NCBI GenBank assembly: GCA_020746875.1
Contig: JAGTJL010000002.1
Coordinates: forward strand, 372,001 to 436,000
Direction of reading: 5' to 3'
DNA from: Rhexocercosporidium sp. MPI-PUGE-AT-0058
Lineage: Eukaryota; Ascomycota; Leotiomycetes; Helotiales
Length of the DNA: 64,000 nucleotides
This document shows, one piece after another, positions 1 through 10,274 of the stretch. Both the position numbers and the translations under genes were made by a program. The notes below the pieces were generated by a model. That model saw only the letters and a program-made list of their open reading frames with translations, made no database searches and was not told where the DNA came from. The first letter of the stretch is position 1; each line of letters opens with the position of its first letter.

Positions 1-1296
1 TTTCATACGTCGCCAGCTCACGTCCTTCTCCTCCGGAAACAGGATGATCCGCAACGTATGGATTCCCGAGGGATCTGGATTTGCTTCTGCTTGGCATGTC
101 AGAAGCAAGAGCCTTGACCATTTTCGCCTTGCTTTTGTCCTGACTACCATACTCAACAGAATCAAGTCCTGCATTCTTGATCCCCTGCAAGACATCATCC
201 CATCCACACCAAAACTCTGTAGTTCCGTCCTCCTTGATATCGGCCTGACAGAAGTTGGCCATACTTTCGATTAGCTGCTCTGCAATCTTCTTGTTCGAGA
301 TTCCCTTAATGAACGCGGTTATAAAGTCAACCTCAGCTTGACCGCCATCAAGTCCCAGAGAAGCATGGGCAGCAGTTGCAGCGTCGTGGTAAACCATCAG
401 AGGGCGTCGATCTTGAGACAGTCGAGGGGTCTTGGGTGCGCGAGGGCCAGGTGGTGCTTGGGCAGTAAAATCTCGAGATAAACTTCTGCTTCGATTGCGT
501 GTCATCACGGGAGAAGGTCTAGGCGAATCTGCATCAGTAGGTCGAGTAGTAGTTGGACGCTTTCGATTGTTCATTGAAGGATCGGGGAGGACGTGAGTGG
601 CTGGAATGTTAGGTTTCTTGAAGAGTTCTTTGCCTGCCAAAGTCCCATCGAAAGATTCCACAATCTGCTGATTCGCAACGGCGGCGCTCGACGGGCGGGA
701 CGAAGCTTCCGGAGGGATGTAAGACGACTTTCTATTGGCGGCACGAGGTGGTGGTCTGTTGCGAATGTTACTGAGCGGAGATTCGATCGAGACATGAGGT
801 TCATCTACAGCTGTTAGTGTTATGGAGGATGGGATGAGTAATCAGTTGCTACCTTCATGGCCCAATGCACGCGAAAAAGAAGAAGAGCCTGGCACCAACG
901 TGGTGGCCGACATGATATCATTGATTTCTCCTGTTCCATGTCAGTATTTTCAACTGCAATATCTGGGCGAGACTAACCATCAGAAAGACGATGCCTCATA
1001 AATGCCTTGGTCTCCTCCTTGAAGCCCTGCAACTCTTCTATAATTTCATCCATGCTTTGATTGTGTTCAGCGACCGCAAGTTCAAGCGTCTCGATCTTAG
1101 CTAGAACAGTCTTGTTGAACTCCTCAGCAGCCTCGGCATTCTGTCGGATGCTTTCAAGGTCTTGATCTCGCTTCACTGAGATATTACGGACATTCTTCAG
1201 CAATTCCTGGAACTCTCTGCGGATCTGCCGCTCCCAGAGTCTGTCCTCGGCCATGACTGCGATGCTGGGCATACCGGGAGCTCGAGCTGTCTCCAT
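1..1296 (-). CDS. Hypothetical coiled-coil protein, 3' part cut by window edge
   Basis: I do not recognise the family. The start ATG at 1296 opens a first exon (978-1296) rich in Glu, Arg and Leu that looks like a coiled coil (heptad-like stretch around residues 20-95). It ends at a GTTAGT donor. A second short exon (about 840-930) reads EINDIMSATTLVPGSS, and a third, from an acceptor near 810, runs leftward off the window. The third exon is low-complexity at first (Pro, Arg, Ser, Thr; PTTTRPTDADSPRPSP) and then becomes more ordered, with a stretch near 240-400 reading DFITAFIKGISNKKIAEQL. The reading frame is continuous across the three exons. The C-terminus is missing, so length and domain content are incomplete. 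The next gene to the right is eIF4A on the same strand. Confidence 0.6.
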
Positions 1297-2038
1297 GCTT
1301 AGATGGGCGGTTCTTGTGATGCTCGATTAGACGATATCGATGTCTGGAGAATATCGTTGTTGCTGCGCAACTCGATTGAAGGGGGAGATTTGGTGAAGAT
1401 GTGGAGGGGAGTTGGGAAGAATCCTGCGGATAAGAGGCAGAAGAAATCCTAGCCGGGTGCACATACGCCTGGAGGGCGAAGTTCCTTCCCCGAAAGATTG
1501 AGCAACCGGGATGCCAAGAACTGAGAGGAGAAGGAGCACTCGCTTAGAAAGGAAGTATCACGTGCATTTCACAACAATCACCTCACCTCACAACCAGCCT
1601 AGGAAAACAACCTTGATGACCACGACTTTTTTACGTCTGAATTTTGCCTTGCTACGAGAACACCACTGCACCCGTCGTATTTGGTCCCCGTATCTACAGC
1701 TGCAGATGACCCCAGCCCAGCAGATCGAGACCCATGTGACAAGCAGCATGATTGATGACCAAATGAAGCAAATCCTTACATACACGGAAGGAGACCGAAA
1801 AGCAAAAAGCATCGCCCAACCTTCTAAGTGTTGGCAATGCCAAACGACACGCAAGAGAAACCTGGAGACTGCGAGAGATGCAGCAACTTTTATGCCGCCC
1901 AATTAATCCACGCACGCGGGCGAACCACCGTGCTCACTATCACACTACCCTAAATAAGGGGTCCCGACACAGGCACTTTTTGTACCACCGAATATGCCGG
2001 AACTGTGATTCCCTATGTTTTTTGCTGGAGTACAACGC
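1297..2038. other. Intergenic, no gene seen
   Basis: This stretch lies between the start of the coiled-coil gene and the stop of eIF4A. Short ORFs of 70-130 codons occur on both strands, but they lack family resemblance, splice continuity or codon-like composition. It probably holds the promoter and 5' UTR of the left gene and the 3' UTR of eIF4A. Confidence 0.6.
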
Positions 2039-3486
2039 TTAGATGAGATCGGCAACGTTCATTGGCATCTCCTCGATTTGAGTGCTGTAGAATTGCTCGA
2101 TTTCTCTCATCATGCGGACATCCTCGGCTGTGACGAAGTTGATGGCAACACCCTTACGTCCGAAACGACCACCACGACCGATTCTGTGGATGTAGTTCTC
2201 ACGGTTGGCTGGGAGATCGTAGTTGATGACCAAGGAAACTTGTTGGACATCGATACCACGGGCCAACAGATCAGTGGCGATCAGGACACGGGAAGAACCA
2301 GAACGGAACTCCTTCATAATCAGATCACGCTGACCCTGGTCCATGTCACCGTGCATAGCGGAAACGGTGAAGTCACGGGCAGTGAGCTTGTCGGTAAGCC
2401 AATCGACCTTTCTGCGGGTGTTGCAGAAGATAACTGCTTGTGTGATGGTGACGGTCTCGTAGAGATCGGAGAGGGTGTCCAACTTCCAGTCTTCCTTCTC
2501 GACAGCAATGTAGAATTGCTTGATACCTTCGAGAGTAAGCTCAGCCTTCTTGACCAAGATACGGACGGGATCGCGCATGAACTTGGTGGTAACCTCGAGG
2601 ACATCCTGGGGCATGGTGGCGGAAAGAAGGACAACCTGGGTGGATTGCGGGAGGAGTTGGAAGATGTCGTAGATTTGCTCAGTGAAACCACGCTATTCAA
2701 AATGTTAGATGTCGCACAGACCTCGCGAAACGCAGAAACTTACGGAAAGCATCTCATCGGCCTCGTCAAGAACGAACATCTTCATGCTGTCGGTCTTCAA
2801 GAATCGGCGCTGGATCATGTCCTGGACACGACCTGGGGTACCGACAACAATGTGGGGACCATCCTGGAGAGCCTTCATGTCATCACGAACGCTGGTACCA
2901 CCAATGCAGGCGTGGCACTCAATGTTCATGAAATCTCCAATTGCAACAACGACCTTCTGGATCTGTTGGGCCAACTCACGGGTTGGGGCAAGGATCAAAG
3001 CCTGGCATTGCTTGATGGTGGGGTCGAGCTTCTGGAGGACAGAGATAGAGAAAGTGGCGGTCTTTCCGGTACCAGACTGAGCTTGTGCGATGACATCGCG
3101 GCCTTGATAATGATGAGCTATAGCCAAAATGTCGCGGGATTTGATGAGAACTTACCACCGATGACAGGCAAGATGGCGCGCTGTTGGATAGCGGAAGGAC
3201 GCTCGAAACCATAGGCGTAGACACCTGCATCAAATATTAACCCCTGATTCCCAGTATGTGTGGATTTTCCATCGTACCTCGGAGGAGTTCGGGCTTCAGC
3301 TCCATTGCATCGAAAGAATCGACGGTCTCGTCATAGTTGGACTCGATTTGACCTGGAAAAAGTTTCATCAGCTTCCGTTTCCTCAATTTTTCCTGGTGCG
3401 CTCGCCAGTGGCGGTGTGGTGCTCGCAGAGTTTCAAAAAGCCATACCCTCTGGGATCTCCTCGAGACCTTTATCGGTGGAAGCCAT
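2039..3486 (-). CDS. tif1: ATP-dependent RNA helicase eIF4A
   Basis: This is the DEAD-box helicase of the cytoplasmic eIF4F complex, which unwinds 5' UTR structure during translation initiation. Five exons fit in frame (3447-3486, 3278-3352, 3156-3224, 2744-3117, 2039-2692) and give 403 residues, the usual eIF4A length. Visible motifs, in order, are Walker A AQSGTGKT (residues 74-81), [25 protein letters not shown], the SAT region, [24 protein letters not shown] and HRIGRGGR, with the family C-terminus [11 protein letters not shown]. The start is [14 protein letters not shown], followed by the conserved block [14 protein letters not shown]. The close paralogue FAL1 is less likely because the N-terminus and C-terminus match eIF4A itself. 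The first four exons are short, with four introns crowded into the 5' half of the gene, a common arrangement for highly expressed fungal genes. Confidence 0.97.
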
Positions 3487-4204
3487 GATTGCGGTTTCGA
3501 TTGATGGGAATATCTAGATCGCAAGCCGTGCTTGGGATCTAGAAATCGCGAAGTTGGATAGGTAGAGGTGGGGTGGTGGAATGCGCAGAGGTCTCGGAGA
3601 GAGACTGCGACAAGTGATCTGCTGTTGTGTGTGAACTAGATGCCAAACTCCCGATATCGAGAGTTATATTGGGATCTAGGGGTTGTGTGTATGGTGTTTT
3701 GTGTTGTTGGAATTGTTTGAGGAGGAGCAGGAAGGGAAGAGGAGAGTCGATCGCCTTTTGCTTGAGGATAATTTTTTGTACAGCCGCTAGGCTGAGCTAG
3801 TCTAAGCGACTTTTTTGAGTGCTGTGCACTTGCAGTCACAGCGCCCACTGATATCTACCTCTACCTCCGGAGAAGACAGCGTACCCTGAATTCTGCACCA
3901 TGAATAGGTTATGACAACCCGGCTTTGGGACCGAATATCACCGGTGATTGGACGCAGAAAGAGGGTTTGCAAGGCACTAGCAAGCACCAAAGGCGAGGCT
4001 TTGCCCCTCCTCTTGCTCTCGCCACGAGACGAAGTGGCGTGTGTGCCCTCCCACCAAGCTAAGACTACCTAGTACCCAGGAGGAACAATTTTTTCTTGGG
4101 TTCTTCTCACCTCTGGCATCATTCCTTTCCAATTGGCTACGCCTTACGGGTTTAGGACAACCATGAAGTCGTCAGTCATTTGAGGAGAATCTGGTTATCC
4201 AGCC
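3487..4204. other. Divergent promoter region, eIF4A / F-box-JmjC gene
   Basis: About 720 bp between two divergently transcribed genes, so it should hold both promoters and 5' UTRs. Pyrimidine/purine-biased stretches occur near 3700-3780 and 3990-4100. No ORF with support was seen. Confidence 0.6.
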
Positions 4205-5965
4205 ATGGAAGTCCATCCTAGTGGCGGAGTTGAGTCACTGTCTATCGAGGAGTCACCTCATGCTATTCCGCCTCATCCTTTGGGGGTGAAGCCGGCTGGG
4301 AATCAGTACTCCGCTACCAGTATCGCGAGGAATTTCATCGGTTCATTTCGAGCATTTCCAGATGAGATTTTAGCAGTTTTCCTGGAGTATCTTGACTCAC
4401 ACAAGTTGCGTTACTTGGGTACGACGTGCAAGTTTCTGTATGCATTTTGTAGGTCTGATGACTTATGGAAGGCATTATTCATTGAGTAAGTAACGGTTTT
4501 CGAAGTGTGGTCCTACTTTAATTTAGTCAGAACCGTTTCTTTGGTTGTCTGAGTCTTTCATTATTCTTTGGTAATTTGAGCGTCAAGCCTTTTGGGATTT
4601 GGATGGAGCTAGGAGAAAGCAGTCAGAGATGACTCTGAAACCGAATATTTCAGAAGCGGAGATACCCAGCAAAGGATAGGGTCATCATCAGCTATACTGC
4701 AATCACGTACACATTTTCCACACAAAGCTAACCAAATCAGGTCACCAACCTCCAAATCAGGATCCTTCACATGGCTCGGAACGTGGCGCTCTACACTCCT
4801 CAACCTACCTCCTGAGCAAACCTCTCAAATCCAATGCAACACTGTCTTTTCAGATGTACTCTACCGGCCTTTCCTCTGTACACACACCTCTCTCCTACCC
4901 TACACGACCAACATCCCAGCAAGCAACGCCATCCCGCGACTCTCCAACCTCACGCCTTCGGAATTCTCATCTCAATGGAGCGACAAGCCATTCATCCTAA
5001 GCGAGCCTGTCCGCTCATGGCCCATCTACCAGACCTGGAACACCAGCACTCTCCTAGAGAAATACGGAGATGTGAAATTCCGCGCTGAAGCTGTAGATTG
5101 GACTCTCTCAACCTACATCAGTTACATGAACAACAGCAGCGACGAAAGCCCACTCTACCTCTTCGACCGAAGTTTCGTACAGAAGATGGGTCTCAACATC
5201 ACTACTAACTCCACCAACACCAACAATACCAGCAATACCAGCTCCAACCCACCATCCTACACAATCCCAACCTGCTTCGGCGAAGACCTCTTCGCAGTCC
5301 TAGGCACCTCCAGGCCAGACGACAAATGGCTAATCCTTGGCCCCTCCCGCAGCGGCTCAACCTACCACAAAGACCCCAACGCAACATCCGCCTGGAACGC
5401 CGTCCTCAAAGGCTCAAAATACTGGATCATGTTTCCCTCCTCCTCAACCAGCCCCCCACCCCCAGGCGTCTACGTCTCCGACGACCAAAGTGAAGTAACG
5501 TCCCCCCTGAGCATCGCCGAATGGCTCCTAGGTTTCCACGCCGAAGCCCGCAAGACCCCCGGTTGTGTAGAGGGCGTGTGTCGCGAGGGGGAAGTCCTGC
5601 ATGTACCTAGTGGGTGGTGGCATCTCGTTGTCAACCTCGAGGCGTCGATTGCGGTGACGCAGAATTTCGTGCCGAGGGCTCATCTGGGGAGGGTGTTGGC
5701 TTTTATGAGGGAGAAGAGGGAGCAGGTTTCGGGGTTTAGGAAGGAGGTGGGGGATCCGTATGGGGTTTTTGTGGAGGGGTTGAGGAGAGAGTATCCGGAT
5801 TTGTTGGAGGGTGCGTTAGAGGAGGCGGAGAGGAGAAGAGAGGGGAGGAAGAGGAAGTGGGATGATGTTGTTAAGGGCAAGGTGGATGGTGAAGAGGGGG
5901 AGAGAGGTGCTGGTGGGGGTTTCAGCTTTGGCTTTGGGGATGATAGTGATGCTGAGGTGCCCTGA
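4205..5965 (+). CDS. F-box and JmjC domain protein (JMJD6-like hydroxylase)
   Basis: Two exons (4205-4485 and 4741-5965, GTAAGT donor, AG acceptor, in frame) encode 501 residues. The N-terminal part has an F-box (about residues 53-93: FPDEILAVFLEYLDSHKLRYLG ends in DDLWKALF), which normally binds Skp1 in SCF ubiquitin ligases. The rest is a JmjC domain of the JMJD6/PTDSR type, an Fe(II)/2-oxoglutarate oxygenase. The metal ligands are visible as HKD (His303, Asp305) and the His388 in HVPSGWWHLV. A low-complexity Asn/Thr/Ser run (about residues 249-264) interrupts the region before the HxD motif, and the C-terminus is acidic and Gly-rich after a basic RRREGRKRKW patch. Function by family: protein hydroxylation or demethylation, likely nuclear; the substrate cannot be read from sequence. 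The strand composition switches sharply inside exon 2, from C-rich to G-rich around 5600. Confidence 0.88.
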
Positions 5966-6378
5966 TGACTTGAGTAAGTGACAATTAAAAAGTAAAAAGT
6001 AGAAGTAGATAAGTAGAGAGCATTGCTCAGACTCTGAATGATTATAGAACCTCACAAAATCAACTGGCTCTTCAAACAAGCGTTTTGCGTATTGGTATCC
6101 AAAAGTGTGTGACCAAAACTCCCCATCCATTCCATGCACCAGAAAACCCATGCATTGTAGCATACAACTTCTTACAGTCTGCTGCCTCTCCGTGTCTCTC
6201 TGTCCAAAATCAGTCCCAAGAAAAACCAAGTAGGTATACACCCCAACGCCAGGAACACCAGCAAGCCATGCCAGAATTGCTCCACCCATCCCGTTTCCTC
6301 CATCTAAGCAATTTTCCTCCTGCAAAGCATATTTAATCCTCTCCTCCAGCCTCCCAACACCACCAACCTGCGATCCTT
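5966..6378. other. Convergent 3' intergenic region
   Basis: About 410 bp between the stop codons of the JmjC gene (+) and Eaf6 (-). It should contain both 3' UTRs. No gene seen. Confidence 0.6.
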
Positions 6379-7108
6379 CTACTTCCTCCCCACGGCCCCA
6401 AAGTTCGTCCGCGCTTTCTTCGCATCCCTCGTATCCGTATCACTATCCTCCGCCGCAGCGCCTTTCTTATTCTTCTTCGCGCCCCCAGCACCAGTCTTAT
6501 TCGCGCTCGTCGCACTGGTTGGCGTGGCGTGATTGGAACCACCTTCGCCTTTCAGGAAGGTGGTTGAGAGTGGTGTGGGTGCCATGGCTGCTACTGGCGT
6601 AGATTGGGCTGTCTCCATTGGGGAATCCTGTGGGTGGAGTGTTAGCTGTTGTATTGCGTTTGCGCGGTATCCAGCCCGGCTCCTCCCCCTTCCCCAACTC
6701 ACTACCCACAATCCAAACCCAATAGGTCAAGCAGCACAGAAAAGGAAAAATAGAGGAAGAAAGAGAAGAAAAACCTACCCCACCGTTTCCAAAACTAACA
6801 CTGCTCCTCGAGAAAACCCTATTCCCCTCCACAACCACCAACCGCCTCCTCTGCCCCGGCACAACACTAACGCCCTTCGTATACGCATCGAACCCAATAA
6901 TGATATTCCCATGCGGCGTGTCCTCGAGGTATTCGGTCTCCTTACGCAGGATATCGGCTTCTTGCGATTGCAGCTTTGCTTCGAGCTCGCGCCGGCGGTT
7001 GAGGAGGGTTCGTAGGTGAGCGCGCGTTTTGTCGTAGAAGGGTTGGCCGGGGACGTCAGCGGTTTTGTTGGTGGAGGGGGCGGAGGGAGGGGGGTTGTTT
7101 TCGGACAT
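6379..7108 (-). CDS. eaf6: NuA4 histone acetyltransferase subunit Eaf6
   Basis: Two exons (6779-7108 and 6379-6627), joined in frame at a GTAGGT donor, give 192 residues. The conserved Eaf6 block lies at about residues 25-90: a leucine-zipper-like helix (LRTLLNRRRELEAKL) followed by KETEYLEDTPHGNIIIGFDAY, the family signature. The N-terminus is short and Pro/Ser-rich. The C-terminal half is Thr/Ala/Gly-rich and disordered, with a basic and acidic patch (KKNKKGAAAEDSDTD). Eaf6 is a small subunit shared by NuA4-type and MYST-type acetyltransferase complexes that act on histones H3 and H4 in chromatin. It is the first of two consecutive minus-strand genes and shows no functional link to its neighbours. 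Confidence 0.9.
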
Positions 7109-7717
7109 CCTGGGTGGAGTGGTAGGTAATGACTGGGAGGCTTTGTTGGGGACGATGGGAGTTCGAGCTGATGTGGGTTGTTTGATGATGACGAGGGAGG
7201 GTTGACGCGTTGGGAGCTTGGATTTTGTCCTGGAGGTCCCTACTTATTCAGCCTTATCGGCTTATCGGGAGCTACTGTATTAGCAGGCATGGGGCTTACC
7301 ACCAGCTTGGTTGTGGGGTGCACTCCCTTGCTTTGGTGGTACGATTTATGGTCATGAGTTGCAGACAGTTTTATATTAATTTCTCGTTGGTCGTATGTTT
7401 CTCAATTGGATGTTTTCCCCCACTTTTCTCTGGCGGAATTGTCTTTTATATTTCCAGGTGTCTTTCTCCGAATTTCGTTGTGCATTCGACAAGTAGTTAG
7501 CTGCACAAGCAGTGGGCGGTATCTAGAAAGTCACCCGCTGGAACTCTTTCTTCTTTGTTTGTGTGATTACTTCAATCACTGTAGTAGAAGTACCACTGAT
7601 TTGAAACAATCTCACAATTCACAGAAAGGTCTCTCGGTCCAGTAACACTCACATTCTGATATATCATGGGTATCCAATATACAATTCCATCCTCTACAGT
7701 ATATACACTTCCCATCT
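7109..7717. other. Intergenic, no gene seen
   Basis: About 610 bp between Eaf6 and the FAHD1-like gene, both on the minus strand. It should hold the Eaf6 promoter and the 3' UTR of the FAHD1-like gene. Short ORFs at 7210-7645 show no recognisable features. Confidence 0.55.
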
Positions 7718-8655
7718 TTACGTCTCCTTAAACTCATAGCTACTCGTCGACTCCTCAACCACAACCTCGATCTTCCCCTCCTCAATCTCCTTCCCCTCCA
7801 CCCTAACCCCAGCCCTCATAACATCCCCCGGCTTCACACTCCCGACGCCCTTTGGCGTACCCGTGAGTACCACATCCCCCTTCTCCAGCGTCATAACCTT
7901 TGAGATATCACTCAATATCCTCGGAATCTGGAAGAGCATGAGATCCGTCGAGTCGAGCTGCTTAGACTCCCCGTTGACGGTGAGGTAGAGCTCGACTTTG
8001 TGCGGGTCCGGGATGGAGGATTTAGGAATGAGGTTCGATACAGGAAGGAAAGTGTCGAAGCCTTTGGCTATGCTCCATGGGAGACCTTTCTTCTTGGCTT
8101 CGTTTTGGACGTTGCGGGCTGTCATGTCAATACTTATTGCGTAGCCTATCATAGGGAGTCAGTATTGAGTCAATTGGATCCTGGGTCACTCAATTGACAA
8201 ATTGAAGAATGGGAAGGTTTGGGAAGACGCACTCTCAACAGCATCCAAAGCCCCCTTCATATCACTCGCCTCCAAATCCTTGACTGTCTTCCCCATAACC
8301 AGCGCCAGCTCAACTTCATAATGTAGATCCACGCCTCGTGGTCGAATGACTGGTCCTGCGCCAGGAGGTAGGATAGAACTCGCAGGCTTCAGGAAGAAGA
8401 ATGGCTGTTTTGGACGGGCGCTGTTTAATTCTGTGATATGGTCTCTGCGAGTTGAACCCAATTAGCACTTATCCTCATATCGAAGGACGAAAGAAGGAGA
8501 ACGCTCAATTGAAGCTTGCAGGGTCATTTGTTGTTTGAGTAAGAGTGGGAGAGAGACACTCACGCATAATTCCTCCCAATACACACCACCTTCGAAGCTT
8601 TCTTCAAGGAAGCCATTGATGTTGTCGCGAGTCCGCGACGGAAGAAGAGGGACAT
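7718..8655 (-). CDS. Mitochondrial acylpyruvate hydrolase / oxaloacetate decarboxylase, FAHD1-like
   Basis: Three exons join in frame: MSLFFRRGLATTS...GRNYA from 8655, then DHITELNSARPKQPF..., then AISIDMTARNVQNEAKKKG to the stop at 7718. The protein is a fumarylacetoacetate hydrolase fold enzyme of the FAHD1 group, about 250 residues, as usual. The divalent-metal ligands are visible as HYEVELALV (Glu74, Glu76) and the Asp of ISIDMTARN. KGFDTFLPVS and GTPKGVG are family motifs. The N-terminus (Arg6, Arg7, no acid, Ser/Thr/Ala) looks like a mitochondrial presequence, and a second in-frame Met at position 14 could give a shorter form. FAHD1 cleaves acylpyruvates and decarboxylates oxaloacetate in mitochondria. 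A second FAH-family gene lies at 21461-22445. The exact substrate is inferred from family only. Confidence 0.9.
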
Positions 8656-9095
8656 GATGGGTAAGGGAGGGGGAAAGAGAGGAGGGGTAAAATAGATTTA
8701 CCCTGTCTGTCCGTTTGAAGGCACAGTACTGTAAGTGTGAGCAAGGAGTCAGGACAAGCACATGGCACCTGCACCTCACTCAACACCAAAAGTGGGGAGA
8801 ATGCGGGAGATGGACAAGCTCGCGCCTCTTTTTGACATCCTTGCAAGTTCAATGTCGCAAGCTGGTCCAAGACATTCAATCATCTCGAGTCAATAGTCCG
8901 GTATTCGATTGAGATTCTCTTCAAAAGATAAGGCTGTTACATTCACCTTATCCATCAGCTTCCTTGGTACATTATCTTGCCCTTCGCAAACACAACCTTC
9001 CATCCAACAACCTCCTCCGCCGGAAACCACATTCATCATCATCCTCCTCCAACACATACAACCACACCACCTCTTACCTACCACATATCTCCACA
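8656..9095. other. Divergent promoter region
   Basis: About 440 bp between the FAHD1-like gene (-) and the small Ser-rich gene (+). It is C-rich on the plus strand just upstream of 9096. No gene seen. Confidence 0.55.
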
Positions 9096-9931
9096 ATGTC
9101 CTCAGCAGAAGGTCTTCAAATCGCCCAAATCATCGCGGATCTGCAAACCCTCCAGAATGCAGTACGTCCCCTCTTCCCCTCTTCATCCCTACCACATTTC
9201 TCCCCCTCCTCGTCCAGCTCACCCACCTCTCCACATCTCTCATGCCACTCTCCTTCTACTTCCCCTTCTCGCTCCTCTCCCTCTTCATATCTCCGCCAAA
9301 AGCACCACCAAGAGCAAGCAATAATCCTAACACCGTCCTCCTCCAGGATCCCCAAGCCGCCCTCTCCCTCCTCACACCACTCAAATCCACCACAGCCCCC
9401 ACGACCCCATCCTCCCGCCGCAACTCACCCCCGAAATTCGACAAGCTAGGCCGCCGTATCGTATCAATATCGCGCTCCCAATCAAATGCTGGGCCCGGAT
9501 CAGGAGCTGGTGGAGCCGGGTTCAAAACACCGACGTTCGCCAGAGAGGGAAGTAGTGCCAGTACGAGCAGTATGAACATCGGAGGAAGTGGAGCGAGCAC
9601 ACCGATCAGTGGACATGCTGGTGTCGAGGTAAATACACCCTCCATCCTCTACCTCCATGCTCTACCTCCACCCCCTACCTCTATCCCCTGCTGTTCCCAC
9701 ACTGCACTCAACAACATTTTAACACTTTACTTACCTCCACAGCTCGACGAAGATCTCGCACGTGCAAAGACGCTCCTCCAACTCTTCGAGATGAGAGGGA
9801 AGTTTAGACAGATGGGCGATACGGGGTTGAGCCGTGCGAAGCAGAGGGTCGATGAGGTGGTTGCGAGGTATGCGGAGGAGGAGAGAGCGGAGAGGGAGAG
9901 GATTGCTAGGGCTAGGCATTTAGGTGTTTAG
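9096..9931 (+). CDS. Conserved-looking fungal protein, unknown function
   Basis: Three exons in phase 0 (9096-9161, 9347-9628, 9743-9931) give 178 residues. The N-terminal helix (MSSAEGLQIAQIIADLQTLQ) continues into DPQAALSLLTPLK. The middle (residues 40-115) is Ser/Thr/Gly-rich and disordered, containing KFDKLGRRIVSISRSQSN. The C-terminus is a charged helix, LDEDLARAKTLLQLFEMRGK through RYAEEERAERERIARA, likely coiled coil. The two ordered ends around a variable linker suggest a small adaptor, but I do not recognise the family. Splice sites are canonical (GTACGT/CAG and GTAAAT/CAG), and the exon lengths are all multiples of three. Reading through the introns also gives long ORFs, which are artefacts of low stop density in C-rich DNA. 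Confidence 0.75.
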
Positions 9932-10274
9932 ATGATTGTGGGCTGTGGTGTGCATTTCTCGGTTGGGATACGTTCGTATAACTGGGAATGTGGATGTGAT
10001 GGGATGGAGTCGAGGATTTCGATGCATTGCGAGGCGTCTGGGAAATACCCACTACTTGGGAGTTATTAACAAAAGTAATCGGACATCAATTCAATAGAAC
10101 AGAAATTCATTCTTGATTGGTTTCGAGGCTCGAATAGTGTTACAAACAATCTGGTTATACAGGAGGTAAGGTCCAATTTTCCTCCCAGACTACTTCATCA
10201 AGCTCTCTCTGCACCATAATCGTCCATTCCATTTCTTCCAGCTGCTTTCGTAGCCGGTGGCTCATCTTTCTTTG
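9932..10274. other. Convergent 3' intergenic region
   Basis: About 340 bp between convergent stop codons. It holds the 3' UTRs of both neighbours. No gene seen. Confidence 0.55.

Noticed and set aside
2015..3214. A 399-codon plus-strand ORF
   Set aside because: It lies exactly antisense to eIF4A, whose exons, motifs and splice sites are unambiguous. The ORF crosses eIF4A introns and has no recognisable features.
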